Shown: positions 19,412-29,044, counted from the stretch's first letter. The stretch: 64,000 nt of DNA from Aquimarina sp. AU58 (GCF_900312745.1 NZ_OMPD01000003.1:18301-82300), one strand, 5' to 3'. Notes: generated from the letters alone by a model not told the origin. A program made the numbers and translations.

Positions 19412-20263
19412 TTAGTACATGTACCTTAAAGCTATTCTATCATAATTACTAAATTCCCCATCTTCATTACCACTAAAACAAGCAATCATAACAGAATCGG
19501 TATCTAAACCTTGTTGACCTGTTTGATTAGCTGTTGGTGTACCAGGAACGTGAATAGCTCCAATGCTACCTTGCCCTTCGTTGTTAGAATCTCTACAATT
19601 TCTTCGAGCATAATTTGTATGTCTGAGACCAACCGCATGCCCCATTTCATGAGTCATTAAATGTTCTACTACATTAGCACTATAATTATCTATACCACCG
19701 TATATTTCGATGAATTTTCCTGGTCGACCTCCACTAGGGAATTCTGCCTGTCCTCCTGCACTTGATCCTCCAAAATTTTGAACTACAATATCACCATTTG
19801 TGCTAGCCGAAAAGGTTAGCCTAAAAGTTAACGAAGTACTAACTGCATTATAATTATTTACAGCCCACTGTAAACCAGTACGCATTTTACTCGTTAATGC
19901 ACGACCTCTTCCTGTATAACCGATAACATTAATTGTACGTCCTTGACTTACCAGGTTCCTAGTTCTATATTGCTTAGTACCATTATCCATTTTTTCTAAA
20001 GCCTGTTCTGCTAAATTATCAAGAGCTATAGCTATATCATGAGATTTGATTGCTTTTGCTGTTGATCCATCGGGACGTTTCAGAGTTATATATTCTGCCC
20101 CATTAGGGTTAACTCCTGCATCCAAAAGCCCTTGAATATGAGCTTTTGATAACGGTTCTTTAACAGCTTCTTCTTGTGTTTCGCTAGAAACCTCTTTTTT
20201 CTCGCAAGATGTTGTAAATCCTGCAACGATAGCGCAAAGCGCTAATAATTTGATTTTTTTCAT
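19412..20263 (-). CDS. M57-like HExxHxxGxxH metalloprotease, lipoprotein
   Basis: The 283-residue protein has a lipobox (FTTSC, Cys20). The metzincin-type zinc motif is HEMGHAVGLRH, with H205, E206, H209 and H215, as in the dual-action HEIGH (M57) peptidases common in Bacteroidota. The preceding part contains the expected beta-strands and a Gly-rich segment (FGGSSAGGQAEFPSGGRPG). It is likely surface- or periplasm-anchored and cleaves extracellular protein; substrate unknown. The gene is monocistronic with its own terminator, and both flanks carry a perfect 19-bp inverted repeat. A small palindrome (AGAGTTTTTAAACTCT) lies in the 5' leader. Confidence 0.88.
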   Translation of the reverse strand: MKKIKLLALCAIVAGFTTSCEKKEVSSETQEEAVKEPLSKAHIQGLLDAGVNPNGAEYITLKRPDGSTAKAIKSHDIAIALDNLAEQALEKMDNGTKQYRTRNLVSQGRTINVIGYTGRGRALTSKMRTGLQWAVNNYNAVSTSLTFRLTFSASTNGDIVVQNFGGSSAGGQAEFPSGGRPGKFIEIYGGIDNYSANVVEHLMTHEMGHAVGLRHTNYARRNCRDSNNEGQGSIGAIHVPGTPTANQTGQQGLDTDSVMIACFSGNEDGEFSNYDRIALRYMY

Positions 20264-20341
20264 TCTAATTAAATTGAGTTTGTGTAGTTATTAAAACTAA
20301 AAAACAGAGTTTTTAAACTCTATTTTCTAAATACAATTATG

Positions 20342-20360
20342 TAGAAAGCTTTGAACTTTT
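20342..20360 (-). repeat. 19-bp inverted repeat, right copy (5' side of protease gene)
   Basis: TAGAAAGCTTTGAACTTTT, the perfect complement of 19382-19400, lying 78 bp upstream of the protease start codon. Neither flank extends the match. Confidence 0.85.
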
Positions 20361-20805
20361 CTAAATTTTTGCGCTTTGAAGATATGCTATTTTCACAAAA
20401 GAATATGTCATTTTTTTAAACTATTTATTAAAAATATCCCAAAATCATGTGATTCTTCTAAAAAACTATCAAAAAAAACAACTTTTAAATAATAAGAAAA
20501 TCGATCAAATACACAGTTCATAAGCGAATAAAGTGTTAAGACAAAAGGCTAATAACGATACTATAGAAAATTGAATCAAAAAGAAGAAAAGAAACGAGAG
20601 TTTTTTCCTACGAATTGTAAAATTCAAGTTTTCAAAAATTATTAAACTTTATTTTTTTAAATATTTAACAAAAATTAGAAAACTGCGCTTTTATTAAACA
20701 AAAAGAAAAATTAAGGAAACTAAAAAAACCAATTACATACTTTTAAGATGACTCTTTTTATATAAAAAAATCAAAACAGTATCTTTAAAAAATAATACCA
20801 AAAAA
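20361..20805. other. Non-coding gap, very AT-rich
   Basis: About 445 bp without a credible gene; long A and T runs dominate. It separates the divergent protease and DUF1579-like genes, so it should hold two promoters. The only one I can point to is TATCTTTA at 20780-20787 (one base off TAnnTTTG), 18 bp ahead of the next ATG. Confidence 0.4.
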
Positions 20806-21315
20806 ATGAAAACGCTAAATAGAGTTCTTTTTCTTCTTTTTATTGGATTTGGATGCTTCCAAACTATTGCTCAAGAATCAATAGATCATAAATACAAAGA
20901 ATTTAATTTTTGGATTGGTGAATGGAATGTATATAAACACAATACAGATTCTATTGTAGGAAAAAGTAAAATAGAGTCTATTATAGACAATAAGGTAATT
21001 AAAGAAACCTATCATTCTACAACATCAAAATATCATGGTACTAGTCTAAATAAGTATAACCCCAGAACAGATCAATGGGAGCAATTTTGGGTAGATAATA
21101 GTGGTCTTACTTTACACATTATCGGCAATCTTGAAAAAGGCAAAATGATATTACAAAATGAAGTAATTACAAAAAAGGGAGTCGTATTAAATAAAATTAA
21201 GTGGCAAAAAAATAGCGATACTACGGTACGACAAACCTGGTATCAAAGCACTGATAAAGGACAAAATTGGGTAACTGTATTTGATGGTGATTATAAACCT
21301 GTAAAAAAGAATTAA
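20806..21315 (+). CDS. DUF1579-like secreted protein
   Basis: The 169-residue protein has a signal peptide (LFLLFIGFGCFQTIAQ). The mature N-terminus carries FNFWIGEWNVY, the FxFWxGxWxV entry strand of DUF1579/calycin-like beta-barrels, followed by repeated beta-strands (KYNPRTDQWEQFWVDNSG) and ending DGDYKPVKKN. Such proteins are secreted small-molecule-binding barrels of unknown function. The Cys in the signal region is not in a good lipobox. Its last four bases overlap the convergent rimO stop. Confidence 0.75.
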   Translation: MKTLNRVLFLLFIGFGCFQTIAQESIDHKYKEFNFWIGEWNVYKHNTDSIVGKSKIESIIDNKVIKETYHSTTSKYHGTSLNKYNPRTDQWEQFWVDNSGLTLHIIGNLEKGKMILQNEVITKKGVVLNKIKWQKNSDTTVRQTWYQSTDKGQNWVTVFDGDYKPVKKN

Positions 21316-22613
21316 ATTACCTCACCATATAAATCAAAATCTTCAGCTTCATTTATTTTTACTGTTGTAAAATCACCTGTTTTTAGGTAATACTTAGAGG
21401 CATCTATTAGGACTTCATTATCTACATCTGGGGAGTCAAACTCGGTACGACCTACAAAATAATTTCCTTCTTTACGATCCACAATTATTTTAAATTCTTG
21501 TCCAATTTTTTGTTGGTTTAGCTCCCATGAGATTTGTGATTGGATCTCCATAATCTCGTTAGCTCTTTCTATTTTTATTTCTTCTGGCACATCATCTTCA
21601 AGATTAAAAGCATGAGTATTTTCTTCATGAGAATATGTAAAGCATCCCAAACGTTCAAAACGCATTTCTTTTACCCAAGCTCTTAAGGTTTCAAAATCTT
21701 CCTGCGTTTCTCCTGGATATCCAACAATAAGTGTGGTACGAATAGCCATTTCGGGAACAGCTTCTCTAAACTCTTCGAGAAGTTTTGTTGTTTTTGCTTT
21801 GGTAGTTCCTCGTCGCATCGATTTTAGTATCGGGTCAGAAATATGCTGTAACGGTATATCGATATAATTACACACTTTTGGTTCTTCTTTCATTACTTTA
21901 AGCACTTCCATAGGAAACCCAGTCGGAAACGCATAATGCAAACGTATCCATTCTATTCCGTCAACCTTTACTAATGCTCTTAGTAAATCTGCTAATTTTC
22001 TTTCTTTATAAAGGTCTAATCCATAATAGGTTAAATCCTGTGCAATCAGAACCAATTCTTTTACTCCATCTGCAGCTAACTTTTCTGCTTCTATCACTAA
22101 TTCTTCAATAGGTGTAGATTTATGAGTACCTCTCATCAAAGGTATTGCGCAAAAAGAGCAAGGGCGGTCACATCCTTCGGCAATTTTGAGATATGCATAA
22201 TTTTTTGGAGTTGTAGTTAATCGTTCTCCAATCAATTCATGTTTATAATCGGCTCCCAAAGCTTTTAATAATCCAGGAAGCTCTGTAGTACCAAAATATT
22301 GATCTACATCAGGAATTTCTTCCTCCAAATCCGGCTTATATCGTTCGGATAAACAACCTGTAACAAAAACCTTATCTACTACTCCTTCTTCTTTTTTCTG
22401 TACATACTCTAAAATAGTATTTACAGATTCTTCTTTGGCATTAGCAATAAAACCACACGTATTAATGACAACAATATTTCCTTCCTCTTCATGAACAACT
22501 TCTTTATTATTGGCTCGCAGTTGCCCCATTAACACCTCACTATCATATACATTTTTACTACATCCTAGTGTAACTACATTGATTTTGTTCTTCTTTAATG
22601 TCTTTGTTCTCAT
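21312..22613 (-). CDS. rimO: RimO, ribosomal protein S12 methylthiotransferase
   Basis: The start is set at the ATG at 22613 (MRTKTLKKNKINVV), giving 433 residues, the usual length; the frame stays open 32 codons further but that extension is not RimO-like. The N-terminal UPF0004 iron-sulfur cluster cysteines are C18, C53 and C87; the radical-SAM cluster is CDRPCSFC at 148-155; a TRAM domain ends the protein. RimO methylthiolates an aspartate of ribosomal protein S12 in the cytoplasm. In many Bacteroidota this gene follows ftsY; here it is about 14 kb away and alone. It converges on the preceding gene with a 4-bp overlap. Confidence 0.95.
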   Translation of the reverse strand: MRTKTLKKNKINVVTLGCSKNVYDSEVLMGQLRANNKEVVHEEEGNIVVINTCGFIANAKEESVNTILEYVQKKEEGVVDKVFVTGCLSERYKPDLEEEIPDVDQYFGTTELPGLLKALGADYKHELIGERLTTTPKNYAYLKIAEGCDRPCSFCAIPLMRGTHKSTPIEELVIEAEKLAADGVKELVLIAQDLTYYGLDLYKERKLADLLRALVKVDGIEWIRLHYAFPTGFPMEVLKVMKEEPKVCNYIDIPLQHISDPILKSMRRGTTKAKTTKLLEEFREAVPEMAIRTTLIVGYPGETQEDFETLRAWVKEMRFERLGCFTYSHEENTHAFNLEDDVPEEIKIERANEIMEIQSQISWELNQQKIGQEFKIIVDRKEGNYFVGRTEFDSPDVDNEVLIDASKYYLKTGDFTTVKINEAEDFDLYGEVI

Positions 22614-22764
22614 ATCTTCCGGATAAAGGTGTGCAAAGATACAAGGATTAACCAAAGTATACGGCATAAATTCAATAACTATATCAGTATAATCCAGATT
22701 ATACCACAAAACATCAATTAAACCTTTTGTATATTGTAGAGTCCAAGTCTACAAAACCCAACCT

Positions 22765-23868
22765 ATGAAAACGAAATCTATACCATTTCTGGTTTTGATA
22801 TTGTGCTTTACTCTATCTTGTTCTGATAATGAGTCTATAGAAACAATAGATAATGAAACGATTAATATCGATTCTAACACCTTATATTTTCCGCCTATTG
22901 ATTCAGATACCTGGGAAACTATATCTACTCAAGAATTAGGATGGAATATCAATAATGAGCAGCCACTATATGATTTCCTTGAAGCCAAAAACACTAAAGC
23001 GTTTATCATTCTTAAAAATGGAAAAATTGTTATTGAGAAATATTTTAATGGAGGAGCAGTTTCTGATCATAATCCCTGGTATTCGGTAGGAAAAACTTTA
23101 ACTGCATTTACAGTAGGAATTGCCCAACAAGAGAATTTACTAAATATCAATGACATTTCGGCAACATATTTGGGGACCGAATGGGCTAATATTACTACCG
23201 AACAAGAAAATGCAATAACGGTTAGAAATCATTTAACCATGACAACAGGTTTAGATTATAATGTTTTGAATCAGAACTGTACAGATTCTGCCTGCTTTAC
23301 CTACCTTAATGATCCTGGTAATTTTTGGTATTATCATAATGCTTCATATACGATACTAAAAGATATCATTTCGGGAGCTACTAATCAAGAGTATAGCTAT
23401 TATTTTGATTCAAAAATCAAAAATAAAATAGGAATGAACGGTACATGGATTACTCTTGGTTATGTAAACATTTACTATAGTACAGCTAGAAGTATGTCTC
23501 GTTTTGGTTTGCTAAACCTAAATAAAGGAACCTGGGATACTACAGAAATTCTTACTGATCAAAATTATTTTACACAAATGACCTCTACTTCTCAGACGTT
23601 AAATCAATCCTATGGTTATTTATGGTGGTTAAATGGGAAATCAAGTTATAGGATTCCTGGATTTGAAAACGAATTCATTGGGTCACTAATTCCCGATGCT
23701 CCAGAAGATCTTATAGCAGGTCTGGGTAAAAACGATCAAAAACTATATATCGTTCCTAGTCAAAATCTGGTTATCGTAAGAATGGGTGATGATACGGGCA
23801 GTTCATTATTAGGACCTTCTGGATTTGATAATGAATTATGGGAAAAAATTAATCTACTAATTAATTAA
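22765..23868 (+). CDS. Serine beta-lactamase-family hydrolase, lipoprotein
   Basis: The 367-residue protein has a lipobox (FTLSC, Cys19). The class C/penicillin-binding fold is marked by SVGK (nucleophile S107, general base K110) and YHN at 190-192, the SxxK and YxN motifs; no clear KTG triad is seen, as is common in the esterase/peptidase members. It is more likely an envelope esterase or peptidase than an antibiotic-resistance enzyme. It converges on the TonB receptor gene, and its stop is 8 bp from that gene's stop. Confidence 0.85.
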   Translation: MKTKSIPFLVLILCFTLSCSDNESIETIDNETINIDSNTLYFPPIDSDTWETISTQELGWNINNEQPLYDFLEAKNTKAFIILKNGKIVIEKYFNGGAVSDHNPWYSVGKTLTAFTVGIAQQENLLNINDISATYLGTEWANITTEQENAITVRNHLTMTTGLDYNVLNQNCTDSACFTYLNDPGNFWYYHNASYTILKDIISGATNQEYSYYFDSKIKNKIGMNGTWITLGYVNIYYSTARSMSRFGLLNLNKGTWDTTEILTDQNYFTQMTSTSQTLNQSYGYLWWLNGKSSYRIPGFENEFIGSLIPDAPEDLIAGLGKNDQKLYIVPSQNLVIVRMGDDTGSSLLGPSGFDNELWEKINLLIN

Positions 23869-23876
23869 TTTGGTTT

Positions 23877-26432
23877 TTAAAAAGAAACTCGAAAAACTAC
23901 ATTAGGAGTAACTCCTAATGTAGTTTTTCGAGTTTCCTGAGGGATCTTTTCTTCATTTAATGAATAATAATTCGTAATAGTATTTTTATTATTAGTAACA
24001 TTCCAAACAGATACACCTGTATGCGCTTTGATTCTTTTAGTTAGGTTAAAATCATAAACTGCCGAAAAGTCTAATCTAAAATACTCCTGCAATCTATCAC
24101 TATTAGCTCTGTCATAATTAATTTCTTCTTCAACAACGGATTCTGACATTACTGGTCTAGTAGTTGGCAATCCTGAATTCCAATTAAGTCCTGCCGAAAT
24201 TTTAAACCCTCTAAATGAATAGGCTCCTCCCCAAGTAATAGAATGTTTAATATCTATATTGTTAGGAAATTCTCTTTCTTTAAAAGTTTCAAAAGCATAT
24301 TCATTATTGGCATATGAATAACTTAGCCACGTACTGATATTTACAAACCGTTTATTAACCAAGAACTCTAATCCACTAACCGTAAAATCACCAATAGATC
24401 TTACAAATTCATACTGATTTTGAAACCCCTGGCTTCTTGCCGTAATGCCATTTATCATTTTGTAATACCCTTCTACTGTTATCAACCAACCTTTCCGATT
24501 ATATTGTAATCCTGATGAAATCTGCTTACTTTTAATTACAGGTATATCAACATCATTGGCTAAAATCCATCTTCGTTTCTCAATACCCAAAAAATCATTC
24601 TGAAAGTTGATCACTTGAGAAGTGTTTTGATGTTTAAATTCGCCCTGTACCTCTAGATTAATATATTTACCTATACGTTGATTATATCTCACTCTGGGTT
24701 CAACAAAATGTGTGTTAAACTTTTCATTATAAGTATACCGAACACCTAGACTAAGAAATAACCTTTTATTTTTTGTTTTATAATTAGCTTGAGAAAATAT
24801 ACCATGTGTTCGGATTACTCTAACTTGCTCTTCAATAAAAATAGGAACATCAACATCATTTAGGTTCGTGATTCCGGTTTCGATAAATTGATATCCATTT
24901 TGAAGAACCACATTTCTATTTAACTTATAAGATGTATTAAGTTTAACTCCTGTTTCTGAAACTTTATTTTCTTGTAAAAATCTCTGTCCTTGTTGAAGGT
25001 TTGCATTCGTAGACTTTAATCTATAATCTGTTTCATATAGTTGTAAAGAAGAAATAAAGTTTTTATTCCAATTTCTTTCATACCAGATACCTCCGGCAAT
25101 ACTACTTTGTATAATATTGCTTTGGCGAGAAACTGGTTCTGAATTTATTGTTGTATTTTCGGTAAAGACTAAGTCATTATTAATCAATAAAAAATTAGCT
25201 CTAACTTTATCTCTGTCTGAAAATTTATAATTCCATCTTACATTAGTATCATAAAAGTCAAACTCAATATCAGAATTAGACACTTCTTCTTCATTATTAC
25301 TATCTAATTCACTATCCTGTGATATCCTATCAAAATAACTAGAATACGTAGGTGTTTTCAAAAATTCATTAATCGATTTTCTAGTAGAAAGTTGTAAAGA
25401 AGATTTTTTACCAATCGGAATATCAGCAAAAGCGTCTACATTAATCATATTTACACCTATACTAGCAGAGAAATCACTATTCACCTCTGCGTCAGAATTC
25501 ATTATAATTGTTCCTGAAACTCCATCTGTATGTTCTGAATGTGTTCCATTTTTTATTAGGGTAGCTTTTGATGTTATATTTGGATTAAAAACAGATATCA
25601 ATCCAAAAAAATGACCCGACTGATACATTTTTATACCATCCCACATAATCAGATTTTGATCGTGGGTTCCTCCTCTTATATTTATATTTGAAACAGTCTC
25701 ATCTGCACTTTGAACTCCTGGTAAAGCCTGTATTGTTTGTAATACATCAGTTTCAATAAGTCCTGGAAGAATTCCGAAGTTTGAATAATCTATCTTAAAA
25801 CCTCCTACATTAGTTTTACTTATTCCTTTTGTGATATAATTTTTAAGAATGATTTCTTGTAAATCAATAGTTTTAGGTTCTGGATAAATAGTTAAGCAAC
25901 TCTCGTTTTGAAAAGACGTTATAGAAAGAGTTAAGGTTTGATACCCCAAATGATCGATCGTAATATTTTTTTGATCTTCTTTAATCTCAAGTTCAAAATA
26001 TCCTTGTTCATTACTAATTGCCGATACATTTTCACTTTGAATTGTAGCACTTTGTATAGGGGTGCCTATGCTGGTTTTAATTTCTCCACAGATTACCAAT
26101 GATTTATTACGTTTATTAATTGAAACAAAATTATTCGCCAGAATGGTAAAAATAAGATGGGTTTCTTTTTCGAGGTAGCTAAGAGCTTCTTCAAACGTTA
26201 GATCACTATGCGGGGATATAACAACTATATTTTCAATAACATCGTTTGCATACGTAAACTGAAATGGATAGCGATATTCTAAATCATAGATAATGGCGGC
26301 AAGAGGTTGTTTCTTGATTTCGTTCTGACCATAAATGTTTACACAAAAGGCAAAAAACAATACCCCAATGTAACTGGTATTCTTTACATTACTCTTTACT
26401 TTTTTGGAATGTAATATGATTAGACGTATCAA
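23877..26432 (-). CDS. TonB-dependent outer-membrane receptor with STN domain
   Basis: The 851-residue protein has a signal segment (YIGVLFFAFCVNIYGQ) after a short hydrophilic lead. An STN (secretin/TonB short N-terminal) domain follows (about 45-110), then a carboxypeptidase-like beta-sandwich (GEIKTSIGTPIQSATIQSEN), a plug domain (DVLQTIQALPGVQSADE, NIRGG) and a 22-strand barrel ending in VVFRVSF. STN domains carry signals from the barrel to a FecR-type anti-sigma factor, and the gene lies directly after fecR and fecI. It probably imports a glycan or siderophore-like ligand. Its ATG overlaps the end of fecR by 44 bp, suggesting coupled translation. Confidence 0.92.
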   Translation of the reverse strand: MIRLIILHSKKVKSNVKNTSYIGVLFFAFCVNIYGQNEIKKQPLAAIIYDLEYRYPFQFTYANDVIENIVVISPHSDLTFEEALSYLEKETHLIFTILANNFVSINKRNKSLVICGEIKTSIGTPIQSATIQSENVSAISNEQGYFELEIKEDQKNITIDHLGYQTLTLSITSFQNESCLTIYPEPKTIDLQEIILKNYITKGISKTNVGGFKIDYSNFGILPGLIETDVLQTIQALPGVQSADETVSNINIRGGTHDQNLIMWDGIKMYQSGHFFGLISVFNPNITSKATLIKNGTHSEHTDGVSGTIIMNSDAEVNSDFSASIGVNMINVDAFADIPIGKKSSLQLSTRKSINEFLKTPTYSSYFDRISQDSELDSNNEEEVSNSDIEFDFYDTNVRWNYKFSDRDKVRANFLLINNDLVFTENTTINSEPVSRQSNIIQSSIAGGIWYERNWNKNFISSLQLYETDYRLKSTNANLQQGQRFLQENKVSETGVKLNTSYKLNRNVVLQNGYQFIETGITNLNDVDVPIFIEEQVRVIRTHGIFSQANYKTKNKRLFLSLGVRYTYNEKFNTHFVEPRVRYNQRIGKYINLEVQGEFKHQNTSQVINFQNDFLGIEKRRWILANDVDIPVIKSKQISSGLQYNRKGWLITVEGYYKMINGITARSQGFQNQYEFVRSIGDFTVSGLEFLVNKRFVNISTWLSYSYANNEYAFETFKEREFPNNIDIKHSITWGGAYSFRGFKISAGLNWNSGLPTTRPVMSESVVEEEINYDRANSDRLQEYFRLDFSAVYDFNLTKRIKAHTGVSVWNVTNNKNTITNYYSLNEEKIPQETRKTTLGVTPNVVFRVSF
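23885..23935. terminator. 25-bp perfect palindromic hairpin inside the end of a coding region
   Basis: Arms 23885-23909 and 23911-23935 are perfectly complementary around one central base. It lies past the stop of the plus-strand hydrolase gene and inside the last 17 codons of the minus-strand TonB receptor gene, so it can only work as a shared terminator for convergent genes if it also encodes the receptor's C-terminus. Confidence 0.7.
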
Positions 26433-27306
26433 TTGAATAGTTTAAATCTAAAGGTAAAGTTATAGATTTTAAACCATCTTGTAAATTATTATGAACGAAA
26501 CCACCTGTAAAAATACGTTGAGTATCAATATTATCAATTGAAAAGGTCACATCATAATGCCTTTCAAACTCTTTAATTACTTCTACAAAAGGGACACTTT
26601 TAAAGCTACTTGTATTACTTACCCATGACGGAAAAGAGTTCGAATTCTTCTCAAAAGTGATATTATTTTTTACGATTCTAAAAGAACTTCCAGCAGGAAT
26701 ATTTCTGGTAAAATTCTCGTTACGTGTTAAACTTACCAAACCTTCAAGACAAGTTACTTCAAAATAACCATCTCGACTTTTTACATTAAATTGAGTTCCT
26801 AGCACAGTGACAACACCAAAAGATGTCACCACATCAAATCTACTACCTTTAGACACTTTAAAAAGAGCTTCTCCATCAAGGTTAACACTGCGTATTTTAT
26901 CCCACTTCTTCTCATTATAACGTATTGAAGACTTTGAATTAAGAGTTACTTCTGAAGCACCAGGAAGTTTAATAGTTATCTTTTCTCCTATTAAAGTATC
27001 TACATGTGTATCACCAAACAAAAAGAAAAGGGATGTAATTCCCAATACAATTACCACAGTCGCAGCAATTTTAAGCAGTGGTTTATACCAACCAATATTT
27101 TTAACTTTTGATTGGTTTTTATCATGGATTCTAGCGTAAAAAGTTTCTAAATCAGTAATTTCTACAACTTCAGAAGCTTTAAATTTTTTAGCACCTTCAA
27201 GAATTTTGATATGCGAATCATAATCCTTCAAATTCTCAAAAGCTCTTCTTTCTTCCTCCGACAATTCGTCTGATAACCACTTTTTTATTAGATATTCTTT
27301 ATCCAT
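26389..27306 (-). CDS. FecR-family anti-sigma factor
   Basis: The 305-residue protein has an N-terminal cytoplasmic anti-sigma part (ending near 70), one membrane helix at about 77-97 (LLKIAATVVIVLGITSLFFL) and a periplasmic FecR domain (DVVTSFGVVTVLGTQFNVKS) followed by a C-terminal STN-like part. It is expected to hold the ECF sigma factor until the TonB receptor signals. It starts 64 bp after the sigma gene's stop, with an overlap into the receptor gene, so the three form one operon. Confidence 0.92.
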   Translation of the reverse strand: MDKEYLIKKWLSDELSEEERRAFENLKDYDSHIKILEGAKKFKASEVVEITDLETFYARIHDKNQSKVKNIGWYKPLLKIAATVVIVLGITSLFFLFGDTHVDTLIGEKITIKLPGASEVTLNSKSSIRYNEKKWDKIRSVNLDGEALFKVSKGSRFDVVTSFGVVTVLGTQFNVKSRDGYFEVTCLEGLVSLTRNENFTRNIPAGSSFRIVKNNITFEKNSNSFPSWVSNTSSFKSVPFVEVIKEFERHYDVTFSIDNIDTQRIFTGGFVHNNLQDGLKSITLPLDLNYSIDTSNHITFQKSKE

Positions 27307-27370
27307 TTTTAAGTACTCCTTTATATATATAACAACTCAATATCTATTTTCCCTCCGTTTTATTCCGAAA

Positions 27371-27889
27371 TTATTTAAATCCGTCTAATGTATTCTTCAA
27401 TTTATTGTACGCTACATGAATTCGATTTTCGATAGCTTTTCGTGTTGTACCAAGCATTTCGGCTATTTCTGCTTGTTTTTTACCTTCTACTTTATTCAAC
27501 AAAAATGCAACACGTTGATCTTCGGTCAAAAGACTTAATGCATTTTGATATCGTTTTAAGAATTGTTCTTGTTCGAGAATGAACTCAGGAGATTCGTTAG
27601 TATACTCTTTTGGTTTGATCTCTTTATATCGCAAAACCACTTTTTGGTGTTTGATTTCATTAAGCATCATATTATTGGCAACTGTAAACAGAAAGCCTTT
27701 TGCTTTATCTGGAGTAACTTCTTTGCATTTATCCAGAAGCTTCATAAAAGCATCCTGCATCTTGTCATTAGGATTTAAAGATTCTCCGAATTTATAATAG
27801 AGATATTTAAATAAATCTTTAGAATATTCTTTATAAATCACAGAAAACACAGTGTCATCGCAAACATTTTCACGTAGTTTTTCTGGCAT
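27371..27889 (-). CDS. FecI-like ECF sigma factor
   Basis: The 172-residue protein contains sigma region 2 (KDLFKYLYYKFGESLNPNDKMQDAFMKLLD, about 20-50, only partly quoted here as KDLFKYLYYKFGES) and region 4 (LLTEDQRVAFLLNKVEGKKQ, then EMLGTTRKAIENRIHVAYNK), with no other domain. It is the transcription factor of a FecI-FecR-TonB surface-signalling system. It is divergent from the lipoprotein gene at 27992, and the 102-bp space between them is the likely target region. Confidence 0.93.
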   Translation of the reverse strand: MPEKLRENVCDDTVFSVIYKEYSKDLFKYLYYKFGESLNPNDKMQDAFMKLLDKCKEVTPDKAKGFLFTVANNMMLNEIKHQKVVLRYKEIKPKEYTNESPEFILEQEQFLKRYQNALSLLTEDQRVAFLLNKVEGKKQAEIAEMLGTTRKAIENRIHVAYNKLKNTLDGFK

Positions 27890-27928
27890 AAAACAATAAA
27901 TATTTTTAATAAATGTAAAAAATATAAA

Positions 27929-27980
27929 ATAATTAAGGGATTTTTAAACGTTAGTTGTTTTTATAATAGAAGGCTTTTCT
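27929..27980 (+). promoter_or_regulatory. Conserved control region upstream of the lipoprotein gene
   Basis: The stretch with GGGATTTTTAAACG and TTAGTTGTTT recurs with few changes at 29539-29590, in a decayed duplicate where the surrounding coding DNA has drifted much more. Its preservation and place, 12-60 bp ahead of the lipoprotein ATG, suggest the promoter read by the neighbouring ECF sigma factor (inference). Confidence 0.5.
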
Positions 27981-27991
27981 AAAATAAAAAC

Positions 27992-29044
27992 ATGAAAACA
28001 CAACAAAATTTCATTTTACTTTTTTTGCCCCTGATTATATTAATCATGTTCTCATCATGTAGAAGTGAGTCCGATATATTTATAGAAGATTTTGAAAATC
28101 AACCAATTAAACCTACTTCAAAAGCAGCAGATTTGATGCTAAAAGTTTCTATGAATGATGGATCTATTGATAATATAATTGATAATTCTACTTGTTTTAC
28201 AGTAAAATTGCCAGTTACTGTAATTGCTAATGGATCAGAAGAAATTATTAACTCCGTTGAAGATTTTCAAATCATTGAAGATATTTTTGCGGAGTTTAAT
28301 AATGACACAGATGAATTAGAAATTATTTTTCCCATTACAGTTATTTTTAATGATCATACCGAGGTTAGTGTAGAAAACCAAATTGAATTAGAAACCATAA
28401 ATAGTAATTGCACAACCAACAATGAAAATATAGAATGTGTAGATTTTAAATATCCTTTCTCTATTTCGGTTTTTGACTCTCAAAGTGAACTTCTGGAAAC
28501 TATCACTTTTAATAGTGATAAGGAATTATTTAAGTTTTTGAAAAAATTAAAAGAGGAAGACATTGCAACTATAAACTTCCCTATTACGCTCATTTTTTCT
28601 GACAATACAGAAACAACAATCACCAGCATAGAAAATCTGGAACAAACTATTGAAAACACCATAGATAGTTGTGATGATGATGATACCACTACTGATCTAT
28701 TTACCCAGACTATTACAAAAGGAAAATGGGAAGTTCAAAAATATAAGGATAATCAAAATAATGAAACTCAAAATTACAAAGATTTTGTCTTTACTTTTTC
28801 TGAAGACGGCTCTGTATCTATCGAAAACATAGTAACTAATGAGATCATTAATGGTAGTTGGTCTTTAATTACTAGAGCAGATGGAGGCCTTGATGCTAAT
28901 TTAGAATTTGGTTCACAACCTCCTCTGGATAAACTTAACAACAGTAATTGGAATGTGAAAAAAACACAAGAAAATAGAATAATGCTAGATGATAGAAAAG
29001 ATGATGGAATTAGCAAAGATGAGTTATTTTTTAAAAAAATATAA
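27992..29044 (+). CDS. Lipoprotein with two related beta domains and a lipocalin-like end
   Basis: The 350-residue protein has a lipobox (IMFSSC, Cys23). Two related blocks follow: one with CFTVKLPVTVIANG then IIFPITVIFNDHTE, and one with CVDFKYPFSISVFDS then INFPITLIFSDNTE, each beginning with a Cys and ending with another. The C-terminal part (GKWEVQKYKDN to LFFKKI) has the strand pattern of lipocalin-like domains. It is divergent from the ECF sigma operon and probably part of its regulon, perhaps a surface partner of the TonB receptor. The function is unknown. Confidence 0.8.
   Translation: MKTQQNFILLFLPLIILIMFSSCRSESDIFIEDFENQPIKPTSKAADLMLKVSMNDGSIDNIIDNSTCFTVKLPVTVIANGSEEIINSVEDFQIIEDIFAEFNNDTDELEIIFPITVIFNDHTEVSVENQIELETINSNCTTNNENIECVDFKYPFSISVFDSQSELLETITFNSDKELFKFLKKLKEEDIATINFPITLIFSDNTETTITSIENLEQTIENTIDSCDDDDTTTDLFTQTITKGKWEVQKYKDNQNNETQNYKDFVFTFSEDGSVSIENIVTNEIINGSWSLITRADGGLDANLEFGSQPPLDKLNNSNWNVKKTQENRIMLDDRKDDGISKDELFFKKI

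Noticed and set aside
22614..22709. 32-codon N-terminal extension of RimO
   Set aside because: It does not resemble RimO, and the ATG at 22613 gives the normal family length and start.
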